The notes: generated by a model from the letters alone, not told the origin. A stretch of DNA of 64,000 nucleotides from Holothuria scabra (GCA_037179385.1 CM074180.1:32345455-32409454), one strand, 5' to 3'. Shown: positions 55,201 to 61,483, numbered from the stretch's first letter. Program-made: numbers and translations.

Positions 55201-56584
55201 TCAAAAGTGTAGATGGTTTTAAGTTGCCATTGACTCGAAACTTTCTTACAAATTTACACCTTGAAAAAATTTTGTCTCCTGGAAATCATTCGTCACCCTC
55301 CTTCAATACCTTATCTGGCAAGGGGGCTATGTGTTGGTAGCGAAGATTGACTGCCTGTTATCAGATATATGATTCTTAATCTTTTGGTCAGAGATATATG
55401 TTGATTACAGCGTTGGACTCACGATCAAGGAGTGGGTTTGTTCAAGTCCTGATTGGATTAAATGCACTTTGTGTCACTGAGCATACGCGTAAGGAGCTGT
55501 TTCCTCCTCGTAAGGATAAAATTTTTCACGAACCGTCGCACCGGGGAATAGCCCAATAGTAAGGGGTGTCATTTCTTAACATATGTTGCATTTTGATACA
55601 ACATATAAGAGGTTTCATAACAAATAAGAGGTTCCACTGTGGAATAAAAAGGGTGGGCCCATCACATTTTTGACCAAGAGCTACCCCTCTTTAGTCTTCC
55701 TTTGTCTATGTCATTGGGGAAGAATTCTGCATCTTCGTTGCTTCTCTCAACTCAGCAAAGGGTAAATTGGGTATTAACCAGGTGACTAGCCAATCATCTT
55801 GGGCTGCCTCAAGAATATCCGTGGCCATGGAAAATATTGGTGTCGGAAACACTGTGGTGCGTTAGGTCTGCGATAAGATGGCATAAAAATTCAAAGGTCA
55901 AATATTCACCCGTACCGTTAGTAATCCAGTCAACTTCTGTTGATCCATTACGGTTATCCGGTGACATTCAGTTCTTTCGGTAATGAATAACTCCCTTATA
56001 ATGTTCGGCTACTCCAGCTTACTCGAGGTTGTATTGTTTTAACACAGCTATTTTCAAGCGAAACTTAAATTTAATCAAAATAGTGTTGTGCATGAATAAA
56101 TAAAGATAAACAACTCTGCACTCCGGTTGTCCCCTCGTGCATTATGTTGGGCTAATGCACCCTTCATCTTTCTAAATTGTTTAGTTAACGCTTTCCTTTT
56201 TTATCGCATGCACAATTTTAGAACCGTACATGTGAAGTTTTGGTAATAAGTGGGAATCCAATTTTGATATAAAACTCACAACTTGTAAATAGTTGTTTCA
56301 TATGACTATAATATACTTGACAAGTCACTCTCTCCTACCAGGTCGTCGTTTATTCGTCATTGCCTTTTACGGACTTGGATCCAGTCAAAGAACCAGAAAT
56401 GCCAGCCACTTTACAAGAAATACAATTGCGACATCAGGCTTCGCATGACGCCGTCGATGTACCCACTGGCACGAAGGGCAAACACGGAGGAGCCAAACGC
56501 ACCCGTTTACACGACTTCTTACAGAAGCAAAGAGCTGTACGTCTAATGGCAAAGGGAAGACATGCTGCACAAACCAAACTTTGA
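24942..56584 (+). CDS. WDR49: WDR49/WDR64 (CFAP337)-type EF-hand plus WD40 protein, multi-exon gene
   Basis: Twenty-two exons in one orientation join in phase to a protein of about 1,290 residues, numbered here from the ATG at 24942. Two EF-hand loops lie at residues 94-105 and 132-143. A F-P-K-P segment and the HRDTLTKV motif at about 175 precede a long WD40 region whose blades end in IWSI, MWNP, VWDM, VWDL, VWNF, IWSL, AWSI, IWDI and LWTL. A low-complexity acidic insertion of about 180 residues (roughly 710-894) splits the WD40 region, and the C-terminus is basic. EF-hands followed by two WD40 propellers is the WDR49/WDR64 architecture, a family known from motile-cilium axonemes; the axonemal role here is inferred from the family. 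Whether it corresponds to WDR49 or WDR64 cannot be settled without a tree, so the symbol means family member. The protein is longer than the human homologues, partly because of the acidic insertion. Introns range from about 0.2 to 4.6 kb and are full of repeats. Confidence 0.88.
25889..27281. mobile_element. hAT-like non-autonomous element, copy 2 (1.39 kb)
   Basis: An exact 8-bp duplication TACATCCT flanks it (25881-25888 and 27282-27289). The left end carries GGCGTAGGAAGC and the right end GCTTCCTACGCCACTG. The interior has the CGCGCTTCGCGCG palindrome, AAGTGCAGATTCTTCGATCA and GCGCGCTTCGGCGCGCCG seen in its relatives, plus about 550 bp of extra sequence near the right end. It is in the first intron of the modelled WD40 gene. 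Confidence 0.78.
28277..28357 (+). CDS. WDR49: Exon 2: EF-hand 1 calcium loop
   Basis: Residues 92-118, phase 0 at both ends. The loop D-E-D-G-G-G-G-L-D-M-D-E (94-105) has acidic residues at positions 1, 3, 9 and 12, Gly at 6 and Leu at 8, so it should bind calcium. The acceptor is a good CAG after a T-rich tract. The donor (ATG|GTACAG) is weak. An exiting helix (FRGAMRKIMG) follows. Confidence 0.85.
31083..31151 (+). CDS. WDR49: Exon 3: EF-hand 2 helix and most of its loop
   Basis: Residues 119-141, 69 nt, phase 0, acceptor TTTAG and donor TGG|GTAAGT. It encodes ELAIVFMKV followed by D-A-N-C-D-G-T-V-D-W. The twelfth loop residue, Glu, comes from the next exon, so an intron interrupts the calcium loop between Trp and Asp. 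Confidence 0.9.
31377..31445 (+). CDS. WDR49: Exon 4: end of EF-hand 2
   Basis: Residues 142-164, 69 nt, phase 0, acceptor TTCCAG and donor GAG|GTAAAT. The exon completes the second loop with DE and supplies the exiting helix (YLSYMLLEYQERD). The canonical D1/N3/D5/G6/D9/E12 pattern of the joined loop strongly supports this junction. Confidence 0.9.
32848..32890 (+). mobile_element. tRNA-headed SINE 3' tail fragment
   Basis: GTTGGATACTGGGCCGTGAA followed by CACTATAACTAACT matches the last 40 bp of the SINE at 44894-45146. Only the tail remains. Confidence 0.6.
33669..33703 (+). CDS. WDR49: Exon 5: short FPKP linker exon
   Basis: Only 35 nt, encoding IPFPKPLREIS plus two bases. The acceptor is CTTTCAG and the donor CAG|GTTAGT. 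It enters in phase 0 and leaves two bases that combine with T from the next exon to give Ser. The short Pro/Lys linker between EF-hands and propeller is typical of this family. Confidence 0.8.
34365..34540 (+). repeat. GCAGCCATTAGTGGGG family, copy 3
   Basis: GTAGGCAGCCATTAGTGGGG, TTTTCAGTGAAATTGAAGGA and GTGTAAAACCATCCATAATA match copies at 17052 and 18478. As at 18478 it is followed directly by a CCGACTTAAATCAGA module. It is in the intron between exons 5 and 6. Confidence 0.72.
34541..34705 (+). repeat. 165-bp module, copy 1
   Basis: Begins AGTTACGGCCGACTTAAATC and ends CCAGAGAGGTGGT. A nearly identical copy (about three differences) starts 396 bp downstream. Confidence 0.9.
34937..35101 (+). 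repeat. 165-bp module, copy 2
   Basis: Near-identical to 34541-34705. The 231 bp between the copies are unique, which suggests a larger duplicated unit of about 396 bp of which only this part remains recognisable. Confidence 0.9.
36161..36326 (+). CDS. WDR49: Exon 6: start of first WD40 propeller
   Basis: 166 nt ending in phase 0, acceptor TTTCCAG and donor ACG|GTAAAT. It encodes NHRDTLTKVGFF, then GGRYISVSKEGVINIWSI, the first complete WD-type ending. Residues of exons 5 and 6 together are 165-231. Confidence 0.9.
36369..36560. repeat. Foldback element with CCTGGTT/AACCAGG units
   Basis: Outer inverted arms of about 48 bp (GATCGTTGTCA with TTTCCATACAT against ATGGAAAATTGATGACAACGATC) enclose repeated CCTGGTTA and TAACCAGG units. 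It starts 40 bp after the donor of exon 6. Confidence 0.7.
37166..37268 (+). CDS. WDR49: Exon 7: WD40 blade strand
   Basis: Residues 232-265 plus one base, acceptor TTGTAG and donor A|GTGAGT. It encodes PMWLTDMVCMPNVNMIAISS then TERDI, a blade in which the D-R-D-I-S-F-Y-D motif is completed by the next exon across the largest intron (4.6 kb). Confidence 0.88.
39156..39558. mobile_element. TTAA-flanked MITE, copy B
   Basis: The ends GCCCAGCACACACTACAGC and the inverse GTTGTAGTGTGACCTGGC, with ATCGGATCGGATT on the left mirrored by AATCCGATCCGATAT on the right, form TIRs of over 30 bp. The left flank has TTAA (39152-39155); the right flank is TTTG, perhaps mutated. It interrupts the duplicated block of the surrounding hAT-like element. 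Confidence 0.65.
39870..39917 (-). mobile_element. Severely truncated U2-headed SINE copy with 15-bp TSD
   Basis: This 48-bp piece contains the SINE 3' end (minus strand CCAGAGGGTCGGGAGGACTT plus an A-rich tail). It is flanked by GCATTACCCAATGGT (39855-39869) and GCATTGCCCAATGGT (39918-39932), a 14/15 target-site duplication. That is the signature of 5'-truncated LINE-mediated retrotransposition. It sits inside the 2.54-kb hAT-like element. Confidence 0.75.
41259..41333 (-). pseudogene. Decayed 3'-half copies of the adjacent tRNA-Ser
   Basis: Two fragments next to the intact tRNA-Ser repeat its 3' part on the same strand. Positions 41302-41333 match the acceptor, T-arm and variable-arm region with several changes. 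Positions about 41259-41280 match only the acceptor/T-arm portion (GATGAGGATGGGAT). They look like remnants of local duplication of the tRNA 3' half. Confidence 0.55.
41346..41426 (-). tRNA. tRNA-Ser (anticodon GCT)
   Basis: On the minus strand, 81 nt fold as a class II tRNA. The 7-bp acceptor stem GACGAGG/CCTCGTC is perfect, the box A region is TGGCCGAGTGG, the anticodon stem ATGGA/TCCAT encloses loop CTGCTAA (anticodon GCT, reading AGC/AGU), a long variable arm follows, and box B is GGTTCGAATCC. A TTTTA tract lies about 8-10 bases downstream and could stop Pol III. The gene sits antisense in the largest intron of the WD40 gene, 131 bp beyond the right end of an hAT-like element. All stems pair, so it looks functional. 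Confidence 0.93.
41901..41985 (+). CDS. WDR49: Exon 8: FYDV blade end
   Basis: 85 nt entering with GT (the split Ser codon) and leaving TG (the split Trp codon). Acceptor TTTTCAG, donor TG|GTGAGT. It encodes FYDVNATKWDRAFHVTGLEH, then CALTMDYW. Phase compatibility on both sides and the blade pattern support the call. Confidence 0.9.
42037..42088 (+). mobile_element. U2-headed SINE 3' fragment
   Basis: GTTTGGTTTCGCC followed by GCCAGAGAGTCGGGAGGACT matches the 3' end of the minus-strand SINE family read on the plus strand. With the 42182 copy it forms an inverted pair about 90 bp apart. Confidence 0.65.
42182..42557 (-). mobile_element. U2-headed SINE, second copy, 5'-truncated
   Basis: The body matches 21886-22275 throughout: the AAAGTCCTCCCGA tail, CTGCTTCCCGAAGAAGCT, CACTGAAGGACAA and CTAGACTGGATGA. 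About 25 nt of the U2-like head remain (CAGATACTACACATGAT), ending at 42557. A foldback MITE (42296-42460) has inserted into it. It lies in the intron between exons 8 and 9 of the WD40 gene. Confidence 0.78.
42296..42460. mobile_element. Foldback MITE nested in the SINE (165 bp)
   Basis: Long imperfect terminal inverted repeats of about 45 bp begin CACTGTTAAAAT and end ATTTTTTACCGTG, with the conserved internal block CAGAACAAAAAATAAAGAG and its inverse. The SINE sequence continues on both sides. The same element type occurs at 55052-55209. Confidence 0.75.
43015..43139 (+). CDS. WDR49: Exon 9: WD40 blade with GDAGGNV turn
   Basis: 125 nt, acceptor TTGAAG and donor G|GTAAGA. It encodes FDPKNMNRAVLVFGDAGGNV, then ACFIFTEALGAALFGSQNAKS. 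The G-D-x-x-G-x-V turn is a WD-blade signature. It ends with one base that completes a Val codon in the next exon. Confidence 0.9.
43887..43960 (+). CDS. WDR49: Exon 10: VPFPEI linker between blades
   Basis: 74 nt, acceptor ACGACAG and donor GCA|GTAAGT. In the frame set by its neighbours it encodes GSRRVPFPEILKGNMNGVRA, then MKFA. Another frame is also open but does not fit the phases on either side. Confidence 0.85.
44161..44347 (+). CDS. WDR49: Exon 11: WD40 blade (HEDWVRKV...)
   Basis: 187 nt entering in phase 0 and leaving one base. Acceptor CTTCAAG, donor G|GTAAGT. It encodes HEDWVRKVRYIPNLNSFVSC, a GH-like blade start, then SIYIGDL and the F-D-Y-D segment of the next blade. Residues 361-422. 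Confidence 0.92.
44894..45146 (+). mobile_element. tRNA-headed SINE with 13-bp TSD
   Basis: The head has a tRNA-like box A (TGGTCTAATGGTAAGAGC) and a box B-like GGGTTCTATTTCC. The body (ACCTACTGCCGTTGTGC, GCTCGACTTGAACCAA) is shared with other copies, and the tail ends CTATAACTAAC. TSDs are TCCATACTTTCAC (44881-44893) and TCCATACTATCAC (45147-45159), 12/13. It ends 35 bp before exon 12. Confidence 0.85.
45182..45330 (+). CDS. WDR49: Exon 12: WD40 blade (TGGMDRSVRMWNP)
   Basis: 149 nt, acceptor GTTTCCAG and donor AAA|GTAAGA. It encodes VTGGMDRSVRMWNPYVTTKA, a textbook blade end, then MKGHTSAVTHIVVN and IISVGKDK. The 3' splice region directly upstream is made partly of a SINE (44894-45146). 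Confidence 0.93.
45968..46105 (+). CDS. WDR49: Exon 13: WD40 blade (GIKVWDM)
   Basis: 138 nt, phase 0, acceptor CAAACAG and donor CAG|GTAAGA. It encodes GIKVWDMRDQTCLQNI and HQISTVCFHAKTGSLILGSN. Residues 473-518, the end of one blade and the start of the next. Confidence 0.92.
46526..46552. repeat. 27-bp perfect palindrome with 1-nt centre
   Basis: Arms of 13 bp around a single C, with core ATTGTAGTGCG and CGCACTACAAT. It sits in the intron between exons 13 and 14. TTGTAGTG also occurs at the ends of the TTAA-flanked MITEs, so it may be a collapsed pair of transposon ends. Confidence 0.8.
47338..47444. mobile_element. MULE-like MITE (107 bp) with exact 10-bp TSD
   Basis: TACTCAGCAC is repeated exactly on both sides (47328-47337 and 47445-47454). 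The termini GAGTCCTTGAAC and GTTCAAGGAC are inverted repeats. A 9-10 bp duplication is typical of Mutator-like elements, though the family is not proven. It lies in the intron between exons 13 and 14. Confidence 0.72.
48108..48461 (+). CDS. WDR49: Exon 14: long exon with two WD40 blades
   Basis: 354 nt, phase 0, acceptor TTCCCAG and donor GAG|GTATTT. Residues 519-636. An acidic linker (EAESEEDEAVS) is followed by VTCALYNSLFNQVVSSCHDS ending in VSVWDL, then ITAMTFDPSLRRLITGGRDG ending in VKVWNF. The reading frame stays open upstream to 47985, but the CCCAG acceptor and family alignment put the exon start at 48108. Confidence 0.93.
49065..49135 (+). CDS. WDR49: Exon 15: short blade exon (VTTGWNRRI)
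   Basis: 71 nt, acceptor ATTTAG and donor AT|GTAAGT. It encodes ITGVVCPKQRIVTTGWNRRI, then ATY, and ends with two bases of an Ile codon. The T-G-W-N/D-R pattern is frequent in this family's second propeller. Confidence 0.88.
49571..50273 (+). CDS. WDR49: Exon 16: WD40 blade plus large acidic insertion
   Basis: 703 nt, acceptor TTTTCAG and donor AAG|GTATAC. Residues 660-894. The first 50 residues complete a blade (EDVLSLAYYDSILATSSYDG, IWIWSL). The remaining 180 or so are low-complexity: a Ser/Lys/His/Asp-rich stretch and then, around 50140-50214, a nearly uninterrupted Glu/Asp run. Such disordered loops between blades vary in length among WD40 proteins. It is the longest exon of the gene and has no stop codon in frame. 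Confidence 0.9.
51033..51248 (+). CDS. WDR49: Exon 17: WD40 blade (ASGAEGWVRAWSI)
   Basis: 216 nt, phase 0, acceptor GTTGAAG and donor AAG|GTACGT. It encodes ATLMASGAEGWVRAWSIHHK, then ILTMATDSKNEFLITGDTMG. Residues 895-966. The second blade is finished by IWDI in the next exon. Confidence 0.93.
51608..51695. mobile_element. Partial copy of the MITE at 59146
   Basis: CAGGGCCTTAGTCTGAGGGG followed by GGGCAACTACCCCTGAGATT and GCCAAATCGTACATCCACCA matches the left half of 59146-59302. The right TIR is missing. Confidence 0.65.
52065..52231 (+). CDS. WDR49: Exon 18: IWDI blade end and charged helix
   Basis: 167 nt, acceptor TTTGTAG and donor AA|GTAAGT. IWDISNYCIH closes the blade. A Lys/Glu-rich, probably helical stretch follows (MEEKETLANEKTAREKLFPF), then LKELQGKVLEKAK. 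Residues 967-1021. Confidence 0.9.
52687..52877 (+). CDS. WDR49: Exon 19: WD40 blade (SSVDCSVRLWTL)
   Basis: 191 nt, acceptor TCTACAG and donor G|GTGAGC. It encodes TAFPKPPPQTCPEETLHWPP, then YRAHLKTITHVEYAEDKKLI and SSVDCSVRLWTLCGRYIG, the last clear WD blade. Residues 1022-1085. Confidence 0.93.
53042..53452 (+). mobile_element. tRNA-headed SINE, second copy, interrupted by a MITE
   Basis: The tRNA-like head (GGTCAAGTGGTTAGAGC, GGGTCGAGTCCTG) is followed by the same body as 44894-45146. TSDs TCTTCCATCCTCGGG (53027-53041) and TCTTCCATCGTCGGG (53453-53467) match 14/15. About 145 bp at 53185-53329 is an inserted MITE that the other copies lack. Confidence 0.82.
53185..53329. mobile_element. 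MITE inserted in the SINE (copy 1)
   Basis: Inverted ends GATGCACACTGTTTAACA and TTGTTAAAAATGCGCATT enclose CCTAACTGGCTAAC and a run of CTAAYCCCTA-like units. The same sequence stands alone at 58132-58279. The units look telomere-like but belong to this element. Confidence 0.72.
54276..54423 (+). CDS. WDR49: Exon 20: post-propeller segment (GTFGQ)
   Basis: 148 nt, acceptor TTTTCAG and donor AG|GTAAGA. It encodes TFGQKRGWDTLPDTIIPQKF, then PRKMPRDVQRVASAMT. The G-x-F-G-Q-x-x-x-W segment after the final blade is a recurrent feature of WDR49/WDR64-like proteins. Confidence 0.9.
54659..54884 (+). CDS. WDR49: Exon 21: C-terminal charged region
   Basis: 226 nt, acceptor TCTACAG and donor CAG|GTAAAA. 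Residues 1135-1210, low-complexity and polar, with no domain I can name. Phase agreement with both neighbours and an open frame across the exon support it. Confidence 0.82.
55052..55209. mobile_element. TA-flanked foldback MITE (158 bp)
   Basis: The ends CACTCTCAAAATTCG and GATTTTCAAAAGTG are inverted repeats, flanked on both sides by TA. Internal AAAATAAAGAGACAGG and its inverse match the copy at 42296-42460. TA target duplication suggests a Tc1/mariner-type non-autonomous element. It is in the last intron of the WD40 gene. Confidence 0.7.
55400..55505 (+). mobile_element. Possible diverged tRNA-headed SINE
   Basis: CAGCGTTGGACTCACGATC followed by GGTTTGTTCAAGTCCTGATT resembles an anticodon arm and box B. 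TGTCACTGAGCA follows at the place where other copies have the trinucleotide-rich body. The similarity is weak. Confidence 0.35.
56342..56584 (+). CDS. WDR49: Exon 22: last coding exon, basic tail and stop
   Basis: 243 nt including TGA at 56582-56584, acceptor CTACCAG, phase 0. It encodes VVVYSSLPFTDLDPVKEPEM and a basic C-terminus with many Lys, Arg and His residues, possibly a tubulin- or nucleic-acid-contacting tail. That function is speculation. Confidence 0.88.
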   Translation, partial: VVVYSSLPFTDLDPVKEPEMPATLQEIQLRHQASHDAVDVPTGTKGKHGGAKRTRLHDFLQKQRAVRLMAKGRHAAQTKL

Positions 56585-56729
56585 AAGGATTATTGAAACT
56601 CATTAATCGTAATTTTCTTTCAATTGTGATACAGAAGGAATGGAGTGATCAAGGCGCCAATGAAAAACTTGAAATCAATCATATGTTGCAAAGATGCAAA
56701 AACTGCATAAATGAACTTTATACATATTA

Positions 56730-56735
56730 AATAAA
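56730..56735 (+). terminator. AATAAA polyadenylation signal
   Basis: A canonical AATAAA about 145 bases after the stop codon of the WD40 gene, followed by a mixed T-rich region. It is the first clear signal in the 3' UTR and gives a plausible transcript end near 56.75 kb. Confidence 0.6.
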
Positions 56736-56749
56736 GTATGCTGCCGTCA

Positions 56750-57850
56750 TCTGACTCGCATTAATCAAACAGCTATCGTACCGCATGTTTCTTGAGTTGT
56801 TCTCTGTTCTTTATTTAGCGTGTAATACGTGACAAAGAGTATAAGGCTCGACGGTTTTAAAAGAATCCCCAATTCAAACTCTTAACATAAGCCTGGTTCA
56901 AAGTCACCGGTAACCAACACGTACTAGAATGTCTATACTTGTAATAGGAACCCCATTTCAATTCAAGGGAACTATGGCAACCAAATATTCTTTGCATGTG
57001 GAACTCGCACAGTACCTAACCATTTTCGAAAATCTTGTATAAAACCTTGAAAATAGCTGAAACTATCTTTGTCTGAGCACTTAGAAACCCAGGTTACATC
57101 TTAGTATTTTGGATAATCTTTTGGTCGCAGGTTCAGAGGTCACAGGTCGCAGGAGCACTGTTATCACACAAGTGACGACATCATTTTTCTAGGACTAAAC
57201 TTTGAATTAAAGACACTTAGTACCGTGCCCCATCCCGTATCGCCACCCATCTAAACACAAAACACCTTGAATTGACCAGTCAACATTATGGTATTCAATG
57301 ATAAGACCTAAAACCCAGCCAGATGCCGTGATGATGTAAATCAAATTATGATTTAAACACTTTTTTATTCATACTACAGCAAGACTAGAGACCCCATCAA
57401 TCCCTTCATCCTTTGTTCTAAATTATCAAATACATTTAGAATGCTCTATATCCTGCAACTGGTTTCCTGAAGTAATGATATACCATAGCATTGCTGTTGA
57501 TTCATTGCGGTACGTGGTACATAGGGCTAATTAATTGCTCTTGCCCTTGGGTTAAAAAACAGAAATAAGTTAACCAGGAAAAGATACACATCATTCAATT
57601 TATCATTTGAAGAGATATGGCAGTAAACAAAAGTGTAAACTTGTTTCATATTCCAACCTAGACATAGGCCTATAATAATATTAACCATGCAAAACCTATT
57701 TGAAATGCTTTTAATTCAAATAATTTGAAATCGATTTTATTGTTTGGTATGTTCTTTGCAATCGGAATTTGCTGTATACGTTGAGCACATCCTCAGTACA
57801 GGTGTAAACGAAATATTTGGGATTCGTCCAAGTATTTAATAAAATAAATG
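56750..57850. other. No gene recognised downstream of the WD40 gene
   Basis: Plain AT-rich sequence without paired repeats or long frames. Confidence 0.45.
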
Positions 57851-57859
57851 CATGTTTAC

Positions 57860-57962
57860 CAGGCGCGTAGCCAAGATTGTGTCATGAGGGGGGGGGGGGG
57901 AAGGTTGGGTCATGGGAGTTCTAACCCACAACCCCCCCCCCCTTCGTGACTATACGCCACTG
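57860..57962. mobile_element. 103-bp hAT-like MITE with G/C hairpin, 7/8 TSD
   Basis: Ends CAGGCGCGTAG and TACGCCACTG. Flanks ATGTTTAC (57852-57859) and ATGTTGAC (57963-57970). Inside, a run of 13 G (57888-57900) faces a run of 11 C (57932-57942) across a GGTTGGGT/ACCCACAACC stem, so the whole element can fold into one hairpin. Confidence 0.78.
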
Positions 57963-58131
57963 ATGTTGACATTCCCAAAGGATCTGTGAAGCGCACCTTT
58001 TGGAAATGTTGTGATGTTTACATTTATATAAACGTTGAACGTAAGTATTGGTAAAAATTGTGTTACTTTTTTTCCTGGGAGGAGCAAAATCCAAGGCGTT
58101 CTTAGCTTATCATAGGAACATTTTGCGGGCC

Positions 58132-58279
58132 GATGCGCCCTGTTTAACAAGAAATTTCCTAACTGGCTAACTATAGCTCTAACCCCTAGCCTAACCCCTA
58201 ATCTTAACAAAGGGTACAATCGATGGATTACAATGACACTGTAGCCAATGGAGAAATTCATTGTTATACAGTCCGCATC
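58132..58279. mobile_element. MITE (copy 2, stand-alone)
   Basis: Homologous to 53185-53329: ends GATGCGCCCTGTTTAACA and TGTTATACAGTCCGCATC, with internal TTTCCTAACTGGCTAAC and ACAATCGATG shared. 148 bp. No clear target duplication seen. Confidence 0.68.
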
Positions 58280-58289
58280 AACTAATATG

Positions 58290-60480
58290 GCTTTGTAAGT
58301 ATTCACCGGTTTTCTGAAGAATATAAAGAGAGCGATCTTATGAAAGTTACAAATTTTCTTTTACACTAATTTAAGTGTTGGGCCAAGACTATTAATACAG
58401 CTGACATTGTTGCTACAATAGGCTGCTATGGTACATAGAATATGTTAACAAAATATCTGCTGCTTTGATCTTGAGTTAAATATAAAGTATGGAAAAGTAA
58501 ACCAACGAAGACTGTAAATTAAAATTTTGTAAATAATAGATTTATATAACACAAGTTTAACTTACGGTGTCAGTGTCTGTTTGTATTCTTTATGCATTTC
58601 TCGTGAAAAGCATTATGAGAGGAATGAATCAATCGTAAGCAGAAAGGGAGTGATGTTTACTTACGAAGGCCTATTTCATGACGAGATCTATGTCATGATG
58701 TCCAATACATCAAGCTGCCTTTACAGACCGCATACGATGTCACAGAGCAGAAAGTACGCCGTCCTTTGGGGCAAAACAAACCAACACAGAAGAATGCAGA
58801 CAGTTGACTTTTCAACGAGTCGAACACACGTGCAGGGCGAATTCTTATGGCATGAGAACACGTTTTCCATTGTTTTGCCCCAGGGATGACGTCATTTTGT
58901 CGTCAATGCATACGGTCTAATAGACCAAACGGTTCATTCATAAAAACTGCGTTGGGGCAGTCAGTGACTCAGACAATGGCGCCAACTGGATAATCGTTTC
59001 CCTCACTTGTAGCATGGTTGTTTTCAAGTCAATTTGACAGGATCGTTATATCTTTCAGGAAAGATTTTTTGCAAACTAGTGTGATATTTCAACCAATAGG
59101 CAGTCTAAAGAGATATTTTCTTAACCTGAGTATCAGACCTATCAACAGGGCCGTAGCCTGCGGGTTGACAAGGGGGGGGGGGGCAACTGTCCCCTTGAGA
59201 TTTCCAAATCGTACATACACCAGGTGCTAACTGATGGTGGGGCTCTATATATAGGCAGTGTCGGAACTGCCCCCTGGAGATTTTACTCAGGCTACGGCCC
59301 TGATCAACCACTCATCTTGCGTTTTTGACGTTCCTCATTTGTAGGATACTTTAGTTACGTAGTTTTGAAGCTCTGGAACGTGGTGTGTTTCTCGTTCATC
59401 CTAATTCCAGTCTACGCTTGATATAGTAACTAGATAAGGCCAACAGTCACGCCGGGCGGCGATCCTGGGAGGATGGGGAGATATATACCCCATGCAATTG
59501 GATGGGGGGGGGGATACTGTACACTATATCCCCCATGAAAAACAACTTTCAGATTCGGAAACTATGAAAAAGTTAAGTATGCTATTATGAAAACTTCATT
59601 TAATAGAACGAAAAATCAAAAGATGCCAAAAATCCACACTTTAACGTGTAACATAAAATCGTTTCTCTAAAAACAGAATGGAACGTTTATATGTGGATGA
59701 CAGTTCTGCACACCCTCCCATGGAGTAACTAAAACATGAACATATTACACATATGCACCAGTATCCTCAAGCGCCTATGACCTTCGAAAGTGACCATCTA
59801 TAAGTTAATTATCCATTTCGTACATACATATTCTGATAAGGTGACTTTTACATGCAGTGAAAAAACATAATATTTAAATGCCATCAACACTGCAAAACAC
59901 TTTTTACTGTTTTACATAACTGCCCGACGCGCCACAACCTTTTTTTTCTTCTTTTTTTTTTATCTGAAAGATTCAATTCTGTTACAACTTGGGTTTCTGC
60001 TTCTCCAGATAAGTTTTACTCTACCTTAGCTAAAGCTCCACACGGTTCCTACAGCGATTTTTACTTTGAAAAATCATTGTTGTTATTTTTATTCCTTCCG
60101 GTTCAGTTTTATCGACCTTCTCTCAGTCTCGTTTAAAAAATGTAAGGATTATTTAATTCAGAAAATGACTGATGACCATAAACAATATCTAAATATTTAG
60201 ACCTTCATTAAGCCTTAGAATACTCTAATTCAGAAAATGACTTATGATTATAAACAATTACTTAATATTTAGGCCTTTATTAAGAATACTTAAAGAGACG
60301 TGATTATAAACAGTGTACGCAAAAAATATAAATTGATTCATTATACAACTATAAAGAGTCCGAGGAGTGTCGACAAGGAACTTAAAATTTTGTGGTATAC
60401 ACCGACACGCCTCAAAATAACTATCTAAAATTTACAATGGGAGCAAAAGAGATATGCAATATAGAGAAATGAAAAATACT
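58290..60480. other. No gene recognised
   Basis: A 102-codon frame at 58581-58889 (+) has no recognisable domain. The segment TTGGGGCAAAACAAACC near 58768 and TTGTTTTGCCCCAG near 58871 are inverted, suggesting a small foldback. The MITE at 59146 and a GGGGGGGGG run at 59506 are also here. Confidence 0.4.
59146..59302. mobile_element. MITE with perfect 15-bp TIR (157 bp)
   Basis: CAGGGCCGTAGCCTG (59146-59160) is the exact inverse of 59288-59302, and ATCAA flanks both ends (59141-59145 and 59303-59307). It contains a G11 run. Its left 80 bp recur at 51608-51690. Confidence 0.78.
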
Positions 60481-60486
60481 CGGTGA

Positions 60487-61217
60487 CAGTGGTGTACGTA
60501 GCTATGGGGGTAGGGCGGTTTCCCCCTGGCTCTAAAAAGGGATAATTCGGAAATTAGCCATTTGTGACATCAGTCAACTACAATGCGGTTTTCCCAGCTC
60601 TTCTTACATGAAACTCTTATTTCTCTCAAATAAAAGCTGTATTTTTGCAATAATCTGTTTCAAATATGCAAAATTTTCCGCGCGCTTTGCCCGCAGAAAT
60701 TTTCAGTTTCTACTTGCAGTCGTGTTCCCTCATAAATCATCTGATCATTTGATAAACTTTTCCGAGTTCTGGAGTGGAAATGACAAAATCATCAGATCAT
60801 CAAGTGATATCGACAACTACAGTGCTATTTTCATGAACTTTCTATCATTAAATTCCAAATTTTCCCTAACATAAGCTCTTGACTCTTGAAATGTCGTCGT
60901 ATAGCCTCAATATGTAGTTAGATAACACTGTGTTGCAACAGCGATCTTTGGTATAGATGTGCAATCTCAGACTTGGCAATAAGAAATAAAGATTCCCAGT
61001 TATCCCGAACTTTTCACATTTCCTTTTATCGGGAACCCAGAATACAAAATTTTCACCAATACAAGCTCCACATTTTCAAAATTTTGCTGAATAAGGGCAG
61101 AGATTACGGTGCGCTTCTCGAGCTGCAAATCACGTCAGCGGTGGAATGGCGTTCACAATTAAATAAAAAATTCGGAAAATTTGGGAGCTTGCCTGGAAAA
61201 ATCTAGCTACGCCACTG
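60487..61217. mobile_element. hAT-like non-autonomous element, copy 3 (731 bp)
   Basis: Left end CAGTGGTGTACGTAGCTA, right end TAGCTACGCCACTG, with a 4-base insertion on the left. The flanks CTCGGTGA and TTCAATGA agree 5/8, all differences being transitions. The interior matches copy 1 (AATTCGGAAATTAGCCATTT, GCGCGCTTTGC). Confidence 0.7.
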
Positions 61218-61483
61218 TTCAATGATTTTCTTTTCACTCGATTCAGAAACTTAATCCCTGTCTTAAGGCAATCAAACAACTTTTATTTTTCTATACTTTT
61301 TACGATAGGCCTTTTTACTTTTTATGAAATACGCTTCTGACAGTTGCTATGGCATCACGCTAGATAACCCGTAAAGGGCCATTTGCCTTGATCACGGGTG
61401 TATTTTGGCCGGAATTTCCTTTGAACGTTCCGTGCCAACTGATGGTGGCGCCTCGCGTAGATAAGATAGTGACACCAGCTATA

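Noticed and set aside
58581..58889. 102-codon frame as a small gene
   Set aside because: No recognisable domain, no promoter or polyadenylation context, and a partial inverted repeat inside it suggests a non-coding element.
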